Of a stretch of DNA of 64,000 bases, positions 20,671-32,144 are shown one piece after another (the stretch's first letter is position 1; each line of letters begins with the position of its first letter). The DNA lies in NCBI GenBank assembly GCA_023548195.1, contig JAJHZJ010000061.1, positions 5,596,373 to 5,660,372 of the forward strand, written 5' to 3'. This DNA is from Bettongia penicillata ogilbyi. Lineage: Eukaryota; Chordata; Mammalia; Diprotodontia; Potoroidae. A program made the position numbers and the translations under genes. The notes under the pieces were generated by a model that saw only the letters and a program-made list of their open reading frames with translations, made no database searches and was not told the origin of the DNA.

Positions 20671-22055
20671 CAAACAGACCTGTGCTAAACGCTAGGTAAC
20701 CCTCTTGAGCAAAATATGCCCAAGGGGTGGTGGGGGAAGAATGGAAATCCCCTCAAAATTGCTGAACTAGCACTAGTACAGGGCATGATGAACTGCCAAG
20801 TAACTGCAATTTCTGAAATATTTTTTCCAGCCAAAGCATTATCAAATCATTTATTCTTTACCAGGAAAAATGTCCTGGTAAAAGTTAGAGATGATTTTCC
20901 TCGCTAAGATCCAAGTAATGCTTCTGGTGATTTATTTATTTATTTGGTTTTGAAATTGCAATTTCACAGAACTACCTTGGGGACAAGGCCAAAAAAGAAA
21001 AAATGAAACCATTAATGAAACAGATAAAACAACAGCAGCATTAACCCCTCCTCCCGAGGTCAGCTACTATCAGACACTTTGGCTGAGACTTAGATTTGTA
21101 AAGCCCTTGGCTTAGGAGGCATCGGGGGCTATTTGCTCCACAGCTGAAGTAGTGAGTAAACAAAGACCTTTTATGAAGGATATTTTTAATGCCTGTATTA
21201 TTATTTAGTTTATTATTATTTAAGACTTGCATATTTAATGCCTATATTCAGCAAGTAGCAGGTCCATCTGTAGAACTCAAGTTTAGGGAGAGCAAGTGCA
21301 GGAAAGGAATGTGAAGGGATGGAAACCCTTGGAGTGAAACTGAATGAGGAGGAAAATGCTCTGAAGTGTCCATCAGTTCTGACTCAGATGCTTCCCCCAC
21401 CCCCTGTTCTTCAAGAGTCCACACTGCCTACACACAGGACTGAGGGAGGATGGGCATAGGGGACCCACAGGGCAGACAAGTACAATTCTCTGAGCATGGT
21501 CACCCAAGGTGTCAGTGTCAAGGATGAGGGCTTCCTTGGGATGTGCCTAACAGGAGCTCAAGGCCAGGTCTGTTTGCTGACAACGTCTGCTGTCTCCGCC
21601 GATGAGAGCGGACTACCAAACTGAACACTTTAATGAGCTACTCCCCATTAAGCAAAGAGACCGGCTGTGTGAGGAACCAGAGCTGATGGCGAGGCCTGGG
21701 AAAACCATAAGAGAAATTGGCAAGTTGCAGCATCTCACTCCTGTCAGCTCATTAACAATTCCCCTGGGTTCCAGAGGCAGCTACTTAATTCCAGAGAGAA
21801 CCCAATCAAACAAAGACAGCCATGCAGATTTGTTTATTCCTTCTGGTGGCTTATCACAGCTCGACCAGAAGAAAATCGAGAGGCTAGGTGATGATTGCCA
21901 TAATTGCAAGGCTATTTTTCACCTTTCTTTCCTCATATTCAGTCACCTGAGCTCAATGTGAGTTACCTGGCACCCTACCTCTAGGGCCACCTATGAAAAG
22001 TGAGTTGGTGCATGTCCCATTGATAACCTTTATAGGACATAGTTTTCAATGAGAT
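20671..22055. other. Low-repeat block; candidate conserved non-coding sequence
   Basis: About 1.4 kb without a recognisable transposon. A perfect 10-bp hairpin (tttaccagga, loop aaaatg, tcctggtaaa) lies at 20857-20882. The part 21540-21960 keeps several CpGs and is open for 119 codons on the plus strand (21602-21961), with AT-rich homeodomain-like motifs such as 'agctcattaacaattcccct' and 'gattgccataattgcaagg'. The open frame has no recognisable domain, so I read this as a candidate regulatory element before a gene. Confidence 0.4.
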
Positions 22056-22059
22056 CACA

Positions 22060-22160
22060 AGATCATAGATTTAGAGCTGAGACAGATCTCAGAAGCCGTC
22101 TGATCCAATCGTAGCATTTTGAAGAGGAGGAAAACAAGACCCAGGGGAGTTAGACAACTT
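22060..22160 (-). mobile_element. SINE with CR1/L3-like tail, reverse
   Basis: 'gatcatagatttagagctga' (tail reversed), 'cagaagccgtctgatccaat', then 'gaggaggaaaacaagaccca'. Confidence 0.7.
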
Positions 22161-22640
22161 ACTCAAGCATCAAGCATTTATTAAACACCTACTATATGCC
22201 AGACTCTGTGCTGGGCTCTAAGGATATAAGGACAAAAATAAAACAGTCCTTGCTGTCAATGAACTGATTCAGGGCAAACAGTGAGAATATGCAAAATTTA
22301 TAGAAAGTAAATACAAGATAATTTTACCAGGAAAAGGTAATGGCAGCTAATTAGGAAAAAAGTCTCATGTAGGAAGTGACATTTGAGCTAGCAAATTAGG
22401 GATGCTAAAAGGTGGAAGTGAGTACATCCCAGGCAGAGGGGAAAATCCCTGCAAAGACTAGATAGAATTAATAGGACTTAACAACTAATTGGATATGGGA
22501 GGCAGTAAGAGAAAGACTCTAGGATTATTCTGAGGTTTTGAATCTGGATGACTAAAAGGTCAGTGGTGTACTAGACAGAAATAGGGAAACTGGGAAGGGG
22601 GATAGTTTGAAGGAGGGAAAATAGAGAAAAAGATTGGTGA
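22161..22640 (+). mobile_element. Unclassified ancient interspersed repeat
   Basis: 'caagcatttattaaacacct', 'actatatgccagactctgtg', 'cagtccttgctgtcaatgaa', then the later part 'caactaattggatatgggag'. Same family as at 19963 and 48840. Confidence 0.6.
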
Positions 22641-23655
22641 TTTAATTGGTATTGGAAGCACGTGCAGAAGGAACCCGCCCCGCCCCAACCCCACCTCCCA
22701 CTAAAATCCTGCAATTTAAAGTCTTATAGGTTACCTGGGGGCTCTAAGGACCAGTGATATGGTCAGTGTATGTCAGAGACATATCTAGAAGCTAGGCCTA
22801 CCTGACTCCAAGGGCACTTCTCTCTTCATAGAACCGCATGGATTCTTTTGAAATTGACATTTTCCCAAACCACAGGTCCCCTTTCTGGCTGCAAAAGTGA
22901 CATTCATTGCCCTGGTTCTTTCTAAAACACAGCCCATAGTGGGCTGGGAGCTTTTCCTATAGGTAGGTAGATAGATGAATGAATGAACAGATGAACAATG
23001 AGGCTCTTTGGAGACCCAGCCTGTGGAATATAGGTATGCAATTTATCAAAATTCATCTCCAGTGTCAGGTCTGCACTGCTTCCTTTTCTCTCAATTTTTT
23101 TTTTAAGCCTCTCCAGCCCCGGAGGGCTAATCCACTCAATCTTAGCTGCATAGGTAGTTCTTGATAATGTCGCAGAGAGTGATACAGCAAAAGACGGATG
23201 CTTATTTAGAGTCTATGGGGACAATAGCTCCTCTCTAGTCAGAGCTAGTCAGATTTATGTCACTGAATCCATTTTTTTTTTCTTAAGAGGAAGAAAGAGG
23301 AAGGCATCTATGCTTCCTCTGCTCAGTCAGATAGAACTATTAAAGTGCTGCAGATGGAGAAAAGGGAATAAAAACCAAGGAAAGAGGAAGCAGGAGACTG
23401 AAGACAGTAGTGGCATTTAGACTGGGAACCAGGGGCTGCGTTTTAGCATCACTAGCCAGACATCAATAAATCTGTGTGAAGGGATAATCAGGCACCATCC
23501 AAGGGGAAGAATGATGCTCCAGCTAGCTGCTTTTCTCATAATCAAGGAAAGGAACTAATCACCATGAAATCAACAGTCAAAGCATGTGAAAATCAACACT
23601 AGAGGGAGAGGAGGGGGATTAATCCAATCCAATTCAGAGCGTTATGGAAGAGGGG
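22641..23655. other. Intergenic, mostly unassigned
   Basis: A short GATA/GAAT simple repeat at 22964-22990 and poly-T runs near 23095 and 23272. No gene is supported. Confidence 0.35.
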
Positions 23656-23747
23656 GAGAGGGGGAAAAAAGACAAGAGATCTGGTCCTTGTCATTGAGGA
23701 GTTTATAATCAAGTAGAAGAGATATGAGCCTTACTCCAATAATTATT

Positions 23748-24032
23748 TTTGTTATTCAGTTATGTCTGGCTCTTCATGATCCCATTTGGGGTTTTCTTGG
23801 CAAAGTTACTGGAGTGGTTTGCCATTTCTTTCTCCCGCTCATTTTACAGATGAGGAAACTGAGGCAAGCGGGGTTAAGTGCCCTGCCTAGGGTCACACAG
23901 AGAAGGAAACTGAGACAAGGAAAGGTTAAGCAATTTGCCTAGGGTCATACAGATAGTAAATGTCTGAGGCCAGATTTCCACTCAGGTCTTCTTTCCCTAT
24001 GCCTAGTGCTCTATCCACCTTGCTGCACCTAA
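23748..24032 (-). mobile_element. MAR1-type SINE with a doubled core (chimeric)
   Basis: The tail is clear ('gatcccatttggggttttct', 'actggagtggtttgccattt'). The segment 'gaggaaactgaggcaagcgg ... gggtcacacag' (23851-23900) is followed at once by a second, diverged version, 'gaaggaaactgagacaagga ... gggtcatacag' (23901-23952), before the head. A normal element has this module once. Confidence 0.8.
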
Positions 24033-24194
24033 AAAAGTATACCTACCCTTTACCCCCAATTCACCTTCTGACTGTGGCAGCTACCATTTGGGCTTAGGGG
24101 AAGTTATCAGAGTGTTGAGTTCTACTTTTCTCCCTCCCAACCCAAATTTTATTTGAGTGGGACAGAGTTCGTTTCACAGGATGAGCAGATGTGG

Positions 24195-24660
24195 ATGAAT
24201 TGTCACTGATTGCAGATCTCATTACCTTTTCTCCTCACCAACCTGCTCCACCCCCACTCACCCCTCTTCTATATTTGCCTATTGTTATTGAGGATATCAC
24301 CATCCTTCCAATCACTCAGATTCCCAATCTAGGTATCATCCTGGATTCCTCACTCTCCCTCAGTTTAGATCTCCCATCAGTGACCAAATCTCTTTGTTTC
24401 TACCTCTCTCTGTCCCCCTTCACTCCCTCAGCTACCACTCCTAGTCCACATTCTTAGCACATCTCTCCCCTAGACTATTGCAAATAGGCTCCCAATAGGC
24501 CTCCCTGCCTCTCAGATCCTCCCTCCACACAACTGCTAATATGATTTCCCCAGAGCTCAAGCCTGATCATGTCACTCCCCCACTCTGTAAGCTCCAGGGG
24601 CTCCCTGCTGACCCTGTGATTAAATTGTTTCATCTTTAGCTTATATTTTCCTACTTTTAG
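24195..24660 (+). mobile_element. L2 LINE, ORF2 3' part
   Basis: L2 pattern 'catcctggattcctcactct', 'ccctagactattgcaaatag', 'caagcctgatcatgtcactc', 'agctccaggggctccctgct'. The 3' tail is missing. An 88-codon open frame (24191-24457) is a remnant of the L2 coding region. Confidence 0.8.
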
Positions 24661-25670
24661 ATGAGCTTTATACTTTACTTCCATATTAGTACATGCATGT
24701 AGTTTGTAAATAAATAAATATACACATATTGGGGTTATATGCTCAAAAAAGTTCTACTATTGGGGGTGCATGATCAAAAAAGTCTGGAGACGACTGAGCT
24801 AGAGCATAGGGTATATGCATATCAGTATGAAGTGGGAGCAGAAAAGTCAAATGAGGAAAGCCTAGTCTTTTTGACTGTGTTAAGGAAAGGGAAGGGAATA
24901 GAAAATTTTTGAAGGAATGATCTGATCAGAGCTATGCTTTAGAAAAGTTGCCCTGACATCCTTATGGAGACTGAGTTGGTGGTGGGAAAAGCCGAAGCAA
25001 GTAAAGGAGACCAATAAGAAGTGACTCCAATAGACCAATCAAAATGGTTCTGGCAGTGGGAATGGAAAGGGGGGCATTTCAGAAGGAGAAGGGGCAAAAC
25101 CTGGCAGCTGACAAGGATTCACCCTTACTCTGGAGAAGTGCCATTCTCTCACATGTGGAAAAAGCAAAGGAATGTTTAACATTCCAAATACATCAGCTCC
25201 TTTGTTTGAAAGTGACAGAATCATTTTCATACCTTTTCACTTAAGAAAACTGGATTTGATCCTGGGCATTTAACACCCCCAAAAGGGTCAGGTTCTCTTT
25301 TTAGCTCTGTTGCACCCCAGAATAAAACTGGGAAAATCTCCTAAACAAACCTTACTATGGCTTGACTCCAGGGTTTCCCCATGTATGGGTAATGAGATCC
25401 CAGCCTTCTACACAGGCACTCGGTTTACAGTATGGATATTGGGTAGGGCAGCTTTTTATTTCTTCCTCCACAAAAAATATGAAAGACTTGCAGGCATACT
25501 TGAACATAAGAAACATAAAGCTCTCTAATAATCCAGTAGATGCATTAGACTTCCCAGAATGTAAGGACACTTTACACTAAACAAATGTCCTCCATTGACC
25601 TCAGACTTGCTCATCAGAACAACTCACAGCAAAAGAAATGGAGAAATTGCAACAGTCCAGAGATCCTTGA
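24661..25670. other. Intergenic, mostly unassigned
   Basis: 24890-25020 looks like the far part of the unnamed repeat family ('ggaatgatctgatcagagct'). The rest is unassigned; overlapping frames of about 60-72 codons on both strands are probably chance. Confidence 0.4.
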
Positions 25671-25671
25671 A

Positions 25672-25924
25672 GCTAGGTAACAAAGTGAATAGGATAGAGC
25701 ACTGAGCCTGGAGTCAGGAAGACCTGAGTTCAAATTCAGCTTCAGATATTTCCTAGCTTTGTGACCCTGAATAAGTCATTTAACCTCTGTTTTCCTGAGT
25801 TTTCTCAACTGCAAAAAGGGCATCATAATAGCACCTACCTTCCAAGGTTATTGTGAGGTGATATTTGTAAAATGCTTAGCACAACACCTGGCACATAGTA
25901 AATGCTAAGTAAATGCTTATTCCC
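25672..25924 (+). mobile_element. THER1-like SINE, full length
   Basis: Head 'gatagagcactgagcctgga', 'agtcaggaagacctgagttc'; core 'tttgtgaccctgaataagtc'; tail 'aatagcacctaccttccaag', 'gcttagcacaacacctggca', 'catagtaaatgctaagtaaa'. Confidence 0.9.
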
Positions 25925-26845
25925 TTGCTTGCCTGCCTTTGGGATAGGGCTTTAGTCTTTAAGCTATAGTTTCTTCCTGTTAACAGTTTCCTTCTCTGAG
26001 AATCATTCTGTTAAAGAAATTTTCCTCTGGGAAGATTGGTACCCAACTCTTAAATTCAGGAACTTTGAACTCAGAAATATCCACAGAGTAATCCTAAGGC
26101 TGGCTGGTTGACTTAAACTGATAATCAATGGAGAACACATCAGTAGGGGCTCATGGGCCATAACAAGTTCTGAACCCTGAGGGGAGAAGCTGTTTTCTAG
26201 AGATCAAGCCTGCTATAGTGAGTGGGATCTGGGAGATTAGCTCCTGACATATGCTATACTAAGAGGGAGCTGGATTATTTTGTTCAGTTGTCTTGATGGG
26301 GTACAGATTCTGGGAACCTCCTTGAACTCTCCTTGAATTTTCCCACTTAATCTGACCTTTCATAGTCAAATCCGTTATCCTTAACCTAGCCTGGCCTTCT
26401 ATTTTCTGTTACCTCTGGATTGTCCTACCTCCTTCCCACCCAAGCCCTCCACTGTCAGATACCTCCCAATTGTCTCCAGCTATTTCCCAGTCTTGAATTC
26501 ATAATTAATTACCCCAGTCCTGTCAAGATCCTCCTTAGACCCTCCTCCCAGACTACTAGACGACCTCTAGATCTTTCCCATGGTCTTTCTGCATATAAGT
26601 TCCATCCTGCCTCTTTGAAGGCACTCAAATTCAATTCAGTGCTAACTCTGTCTAGCTGAGATTCTGTCTCACTTGTCAATACAAGCATCACAAATGCTTA
26701 AGAGTCAACCCAATATGGTGAATCTTTAATAAACTTTGTTTTACTTTGGCTGAAAGAAGGCTTGAATCAAATTCATTCAGCAGGATGCAGCATGTTGGTA
26801 TTTTGGGGCCCTGAGCACCCCAGACCTTTACTTTATAATTCCCTG
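25925..26845. other. Intergenic, no recognised feature
   Basis: No supported repeat or gene over 0.9 kb. Confidence 0.35.
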
Positions 26846-26847
26846 AC

Positions 26848-27088
26848 CTCAACAGTTTCAGTCCAGTCTGACTCTTTGTGATCTCACTTGGGGTTTTTTT
26901 GGCAACAGTACTACAGTGATTGGCCATTTCCTTCTCCAGCTCATTTTACAGATGAGGAAACTGAGGCAAACAGGGTTAAGTAACTTGCCCAGGGTCACAC
27001 ACCTGGTAAGGGCCTGAAGTCTGATTTGAACTCAAGAAGATGAGTCTTCCTGACTCCAGGTCCAGTGCTCTATGTACTGTACCAGTAC
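26848..27088 (-). mobile_element. MAR1-type CORE-SINE, full length
   Basis: Reverse copy: tail 'ctgactctttgtgatctcac', 'ttccttctccagctcatttt'; core 'cagatgaggaaactgaggca', 'cttgcccagggtcacacacc'; head reversed at the right ('ccagtgctctatgtactgta'). Confidence 0.9.
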
Positions 27089-28300
27089 CCTGAGGTTACT
27101 TTAGGCATGTAATTATCCATTCTCAAGAAGAGATTAAAGATGGAGAGTCAAACAATTCTGCTAGGCCGATCATTCGGCCAAAGAAAATGTTGGATCAAGA
27201 ATGATTGAGAGTCAGGACTGCTGGCCCTAAAAAGTCCTTCCCAATCATGGAGGACAGAGGGTGGAATAAAAGGGAAGGAAATGCATTTTCTCCCAGTCCC
27301 AGGAAGCTTCTAGCCCAGCATATCTGATGTATGTCCCCCAATAGTTTCAATATTGCCTTCTCAAAAAAGAAAAGCATCCCCTTCACAGTATAGATTCAGG
27401 GAAATTAGTTCAAGTTGAATTAGGAAATAAATCCACTAGGCCACAAAGTCCCTTCTGAATAATCAGTATATATGTTACAGTTTTCCTCACTGAGCTATGA
27501 AAACAAGATCGTAGACCAGGGCTAGGGAGCCTGCTTCCTCAAGGTCAGGTGTGACCCTCCCATCCCTGTGACCTATACCTTATGACTTGAGATTGGGTGA
27601 AATTTCCCATTCTGACTTAACAGACACAAATCCAAACCAGGTGGGCAGATCAATGCACTGCTTTAATATTGTTATAACCCAGGGGATTAAATAACCTTAC
27701 CTTTCATCTGGTAGAATACTTCTTGCAGAGATGAATCTAGAGGTGCAGAGAGCAAGGATACACTGGAATACTTATTTCCTGGGTAATAATAAAAAACAAC
27801 CAGCCAACCCTCTGTAGCCTTCAGTGCGATATTTACTCCTTATGTTCTCAGGATTAATCACAGAAGCCGCATTTGAGACACCTCTGTGTGACTCACCTTT
27901 TACTTTGTGGATTGTATTGTTTGTTGTAAACAACCTTTTGCTGAGTCTATTGAATGATGGCTGTAATAATGGGGATCTGAACAAAGGACCTAAAAGTTGT
28001 GTGGCTACAAAACACCCCCGCAGTTATTAAACTATTCAAAACGAAGTACCGGCAGTATCTGGCAGAAAACGTCAGCAAGCGTCCCTGAGCTCAGCCACTG
28101 TAAACTTCAGAGTTTCTCATCCCTCTGGGAGGGATTCTGAGCTTTTATTTTATTTTATTTTTTTTGAGAGTTGGAGGATCCTGGATGTCACATATCAAAT
28201 TAAAAATTAGCCCCAGAGGATACATATACAATCTCTAGGGGAAAATCGAGGGAGCAAGGCACCTTTCCTTTCTTCCTGTACCACCCAAGGAGACTGGTCC
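27089..28300. other. Low-repeat block; candidate conserved element
   Basis: A diverged single arm of the MITE seen at 20340 may lie at 27515-27560 ('ccagggctagggagcctgct'). The part 27800-28110 has no repeat match and keeps several CpGs near its end ('cccccgcag', 'aacgaagtaccggcag', 'aacgtcagcaagcgtccc'). A 68-70 codon frame on each strand has no recognisable domain. Confidence 0.35.
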
Positions 28301-28304
28301 TCCC

Positions 28305-28520
28305 AATCAATCAATAAGCATTTATTAAGTGCCTACTATGTGTTGGGGATGGTAATAAAAGGACCAATGCAGAACAACCCTGCCTTCAAGAAGCCTACAT
28401 TTTATTGGGGCAAGCCACACATACACAAATATGTATTACATATACAAAATATACAGAAGGTAAAAGTACAAGATCTGTTAATACAGTGAGAGGAAAGAAG
28501 ACAGATGGCACCAACTGCTC
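28305..28520 (+). mobile_element. Unclassified ancient interspersed repeat
   Basis: 'aatcaataagcatttattaa', 'gtgcctactatgtgttgggg', 'ccctgccttcaagaagccta'. Same family as at 22161. Confidence 0.6.
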
Positions 28521-30320
28521 AAGGCAAAGATTCTTAATGGAGAGGTTTATGAATTGGGTTTCGTAACATTTTGATTTGTGTACAATTGGCATAATTTATT
28601 TCCTTTATATGCTTTATTTTACACAATAACAAAGACTGGTCACATGGACAGAAAAAGGTAGTGAGATATGATGATTTGTCATATTAGGGCTTTGGAAAAT
28701 CATTGGAGTGTGTGTAACACATTCTGTAACTGGTTCATTCTTCTAACTACAGTTGGCTGGATAGTTAGAATTGGTGATGCTTTCAAAAGGGTGCTAACAA
28801 CCAACCACTGTCCAGCTTGGTCTTGGTGAATCTCTGACTCTTAACTAATGGTGTCCAGTGAGAGATAGTGCTGTGAAGAGAGAAGTCTCGGGTCTTCTGC
28901 TTTCTGAGGCCATGTGGCCTGGAAAAATGGGTCTTGGTTCTTTACCTGACCTGACATGTTTCCTTTTCTGTTTTAGGTAAAGGAGGTTCATCTAGAAGCT
29001 CCAATTTCGTGGATTTGGAAAGATCAGAGTGGGGTGGGGGAAGGTCAGAGCTCTTGCTAGTTTTGTGGCCAGGGCAGCATTAATGCCTTGAGGACCAAGG
29101 AGTAGCCTTTCAGACTTAGCCAAGAATTGGAATTAGAGTAAGTAAAAATTAGCATTAGGGGTAGTCAGAATTAGGATTTAACTCCATCTGAATTATGCTG
29201 TGTAGAAACTGTGCTGAGAGTGAGCCCACTCTCCTCAGATACTAGGAGACAGTGTGCCCCTGAAGTGCTGGGGGAAGAAGCAGGGTACTTTTCCTCTGTT
29301 TCATAAATTCCCACAGCTAAAAAATTCAACCTCATTTAACAGAACTGCCCATGGCAGGCCTTTCTGTCCTGAGCTGGGCCAGAGTTAAGGAAGCAGATTC
29401 ACTGGGCTGCTGGGACTGTACTCAAAGCTTTTCTAAAGTGGTATTGTCTCCTGTTGGTCCAGAAGTGACTCCGGTAGTAGTTACAATGGATTCTGGGACA
29501 GCTCCCGACATGATATTTTTGATGAACAAACTGCAAAACTCATACTTCTCTTCTAAAAGTAACTCCTGGCTCAATGTTTGCTGCCAGTGACATTACGAGC
29601 AGCAGACCAAGGACTTCCATGCCTATTTCATTCACAGATAATTAGGTTCTTTATAATTGGTTTCTAAATCAGACAGTTTAATACAATGATGACTGTTTTG
29701 TCTTCGCTTATTCATGTTGTTGAAGAGATAGCAAGAAAATTCTTTGTTATCGAAAGGACATATTTTTAACCTTTATTATCTAGTGAAAATAACAAAAATA
29801 CAAATAATGTTTCTCTGCATACATACAGCTTTTTTTCCCCTCTGAAAGCTTTAAATATGCAAATAAAGGTAGAAGTACAAGAATACCAATCAGAGGGTAA
29901 GAAAATACTAGAAAAGAAAACTGAAGGAAAATATGAAATAATGATGGTTCTCACAGAGTTTAGCTCCATTTGTGTTTCATCCAAATGAAAAGAAAATCAG
30001 GTAGGGGTGAAACCAACAAAGTGGAGCATAATTAATGTATGTGAACTGTAATATTTAGGAAATCTCACTATAAACAAGCCAGCAAGGATTATAGATAATT
30101 GACTTTAGTACTGCCTGTGGGTAGAAGTTGCAAAGAGAGCATGACACTAAATATAAAGGATTTCTTTTTTTTCCTAATCAATATAGCTAGTCCAAGGTGA
30201 AAAACCTGACTCAGGAAGCAGTGAATTTCCCCTCACCAAAGATCTACAAGCAAAGCCCGAGCGACTTGTTGGGGTATTTTGTAGAGGGGGTGTTTATTCA
30301 CGTTGTACTCAGTCACACAG
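28521..30320. other. Low-repeat intergenic block
   Basis: About 1.8 kb in which I recognise no transposon. 'ttccttttctgttttag' at 28959-28976 looks like a splice acceptor, but the frame after it closes within about 30 codons and no donor follows. A plus-strand 79-codon frame (29351-29590) has no recognisable domain. Confidence 0.35.
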
Positions 30321-30324
30321 TCCG

Positions 30325-30475
30325 GTTTCAGGAGGGTAAGAGGAGCTTTCAAATCCCAGCTCTGACACTTTTCTATGTGACCTTGGATAAGTAACTTAAC
30401 CTCCCTTGCTCAGGTTTCTCATCTCTTCTAGATGTAAATCTATGATGCTCTGAACTCTGATCCTATGATGTTGTA
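30325..30475 (+). mobile_element. SINE with CR1/L3-like tail
   Basis: 'ttcaaatcccagctctgaca', 'tatgtgaccttggataagta', then 'gatgtaaatctatgatgctc' and 'gatcctatgatg'. Confidence 0.65.
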
Positions 30476-30534
30476 ATTTGTCACTTCAACATTACAACTT
30501 AATTCTCAAAATGAGTAAGAGTGGGGATGGAGGG

Positions 30535-30670
30535 AAGGCAGTGGTGCAGTGGACAGAGCAACTGGCCCTGGAGTCAGGAGAACCTGAGTTCAAATCCAAC
30601 CTCAGACACTTACTAATTGTGTGACCCAGGGCAAGTCACTCAACCTCCATTGCCTCCAAACAAACAAGTA
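30535..30670 (+). mobile_element. CORE-SINE head and core, 3' truncated
   Basis: 'ggcagtggtgcagtggacag', 'ctggagtcaggagaacctga', 'cttactaattgtgtgaccca', 'gggcaagtcactcaacctcc', then an A-rich end without the MAR1-type tail. Confidence 0.8.
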
Positions 30671-30762
30671 GAGAAGAGAGAGATTGGAGGGATGTGCACA
30701 GTTCAGGTATGTAGGTGTCCAAGGTGGGTCCTCACAAAATTGAAGTTGGCCAACATGATTTC

Positions 30763-31109
30763 TGTCCCGTCCACCGGGACTCAGTTATTCGGGGGGGTTG
30801 AGGGGAACCCAGTCTGAAAGAGAAACGGGCGAGAAAAGGAGGGAGACCAAGCAGATTTTGTCAAGGTCTCAGTTTATCTAGCTCAGGGTACAGCTTATAT
30901 AGTAATTGAAACAGGGAAGAGGAACAGGGAGGGTCCAGGGCGAGGGTAGTATCTAGTGGTTAATTTCTGTAACTGGGGGGTCAAGCCCTTTTGTGGTTGC
31001 AACATCTGTTGGCAGAGGCGTCTTGTGATACTTGCTTGTTGCAGAAAAGAGTTCAGGGCATGGTGACCTCAAGGGTGAGGAGCCCAGCACCAAGTGCTGG
31101 CTCCCAACA
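30763..31109 (-). mobile_element. Solo LTR, class II (ERV-K/IAP-like)
   Basis: A 347-bp sequence that on the minus strand begins TGTTGGGAGCC and ends GGACGGGACA, so it has the TG...CA termini of an LTR. Its start resembles betaretrovirus/IAP-type LTRs. It is flanked by the perfect 6-bp direct repeat gatttc (30757-30762 and 31110-31115); 6 bp is the duplication length usual for class II endogenous retroviruses. A TATAA box (TATATAA) lies at 30895-30901 on the minus strand. No internal retroviral sequence is attached, so it is a solo LTR left by recombination between the two LTRs of a provirus. Confidence 0.9.
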
Positions 31110-31115
31110 GATTTC

Positions 31116-32140
31116 AGTATTCCCTGTCTCTTTGTGTGTGTGTGTGTGTGTGTGAGTTTTCTTTTTCATTTTTAACACAGTTCATATCACACAAAACAAT
31201 TCCAACTTTTGGTCAGGTGATATTTCTTTTAAAGCATTCACAATATAGACCACAAATGAATTTTTTTTTAACATTAACCAACTGAGATACACATAATAAT
31301 TATGTATGCTAACTCTACAAGCCCTTGACCTAATTGTCTCCACATTATTACTAAGAATTAAAGGAGCCTAACTTATTGTTGTTAGCCTAAAATCCTAAGC
31401 TTAATTTTAGACTTAACTTCATATGTTCCCCTACCAACAATCTATAATTTAATAGATCTAGTATTAAGCTTACAAACCTTTTGACTATAGGACATTGCCA
31501 CTAAGAATAGGGACATTGCAGGGAAACAATATCTCCCCAACTTCATTTCAATTCCAGGCAGAAGTAGATTGTCAAACTTGCATTCAGTCAGGCTTAAAGT
31601 CTGCCAGGTGTCAGTGGGGAAATTGAGTCAGGAGAATCCTACCTCAGTCCCGGCTAAACAGACACTCTCCCACCCTTCCCATGAGATCACCTTTTTCAGT
31701 TCATACCAGTACCTCACCAGCTTACTGGCATCATGGATTGGAGGCTCAGACTGCCTTTTTTGCTATCCATACCTGGAGTTAGACTCAGAAGAATAGTCAG
31801 TTAGTAATCCTATAGCATCTTAAAATAGTAAGTTCCAATAACCAGGTTTCAGATATGACTATAATTTCACATTAGTTAAGGAACATCTTTTGAGGCAAAT
31901 CTTAAGTGACTTACATGCCTTTCTATACATGTTCTAGCTCCTGCTTAAATAACAATCATAAAATCAAATTTACCATTAAAACCTTAACTTTTCCATCAGT
32001 GCCAAATTTTACCCAAGGTTACCTGCCTTGAGGAAATTTAGACTAAAATTCTTTTCCCCAAACTAAAGATGTCTCTGATTTAGTCTCAGTAATTAATTCA
32101 GTCAATTGTTTTAATGCTAATTACTTTTACATCACTTTGT
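31116..32140. other. Intergenic, unassigned
   Basis: A (TG)n tract at 31133-31155. The rest is AT-rich and dense in stops in all frames; I could not assign it to a repeat. Confidence 0.35.
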
Positions 32141-32144
32141 AGCA

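Noticed and set aside
28959..29060. Exon after a splice-acceptor-like pyrimidine tract
   Set aside because: The frame closes in about 30 codons and no matching donor or homology is visible.
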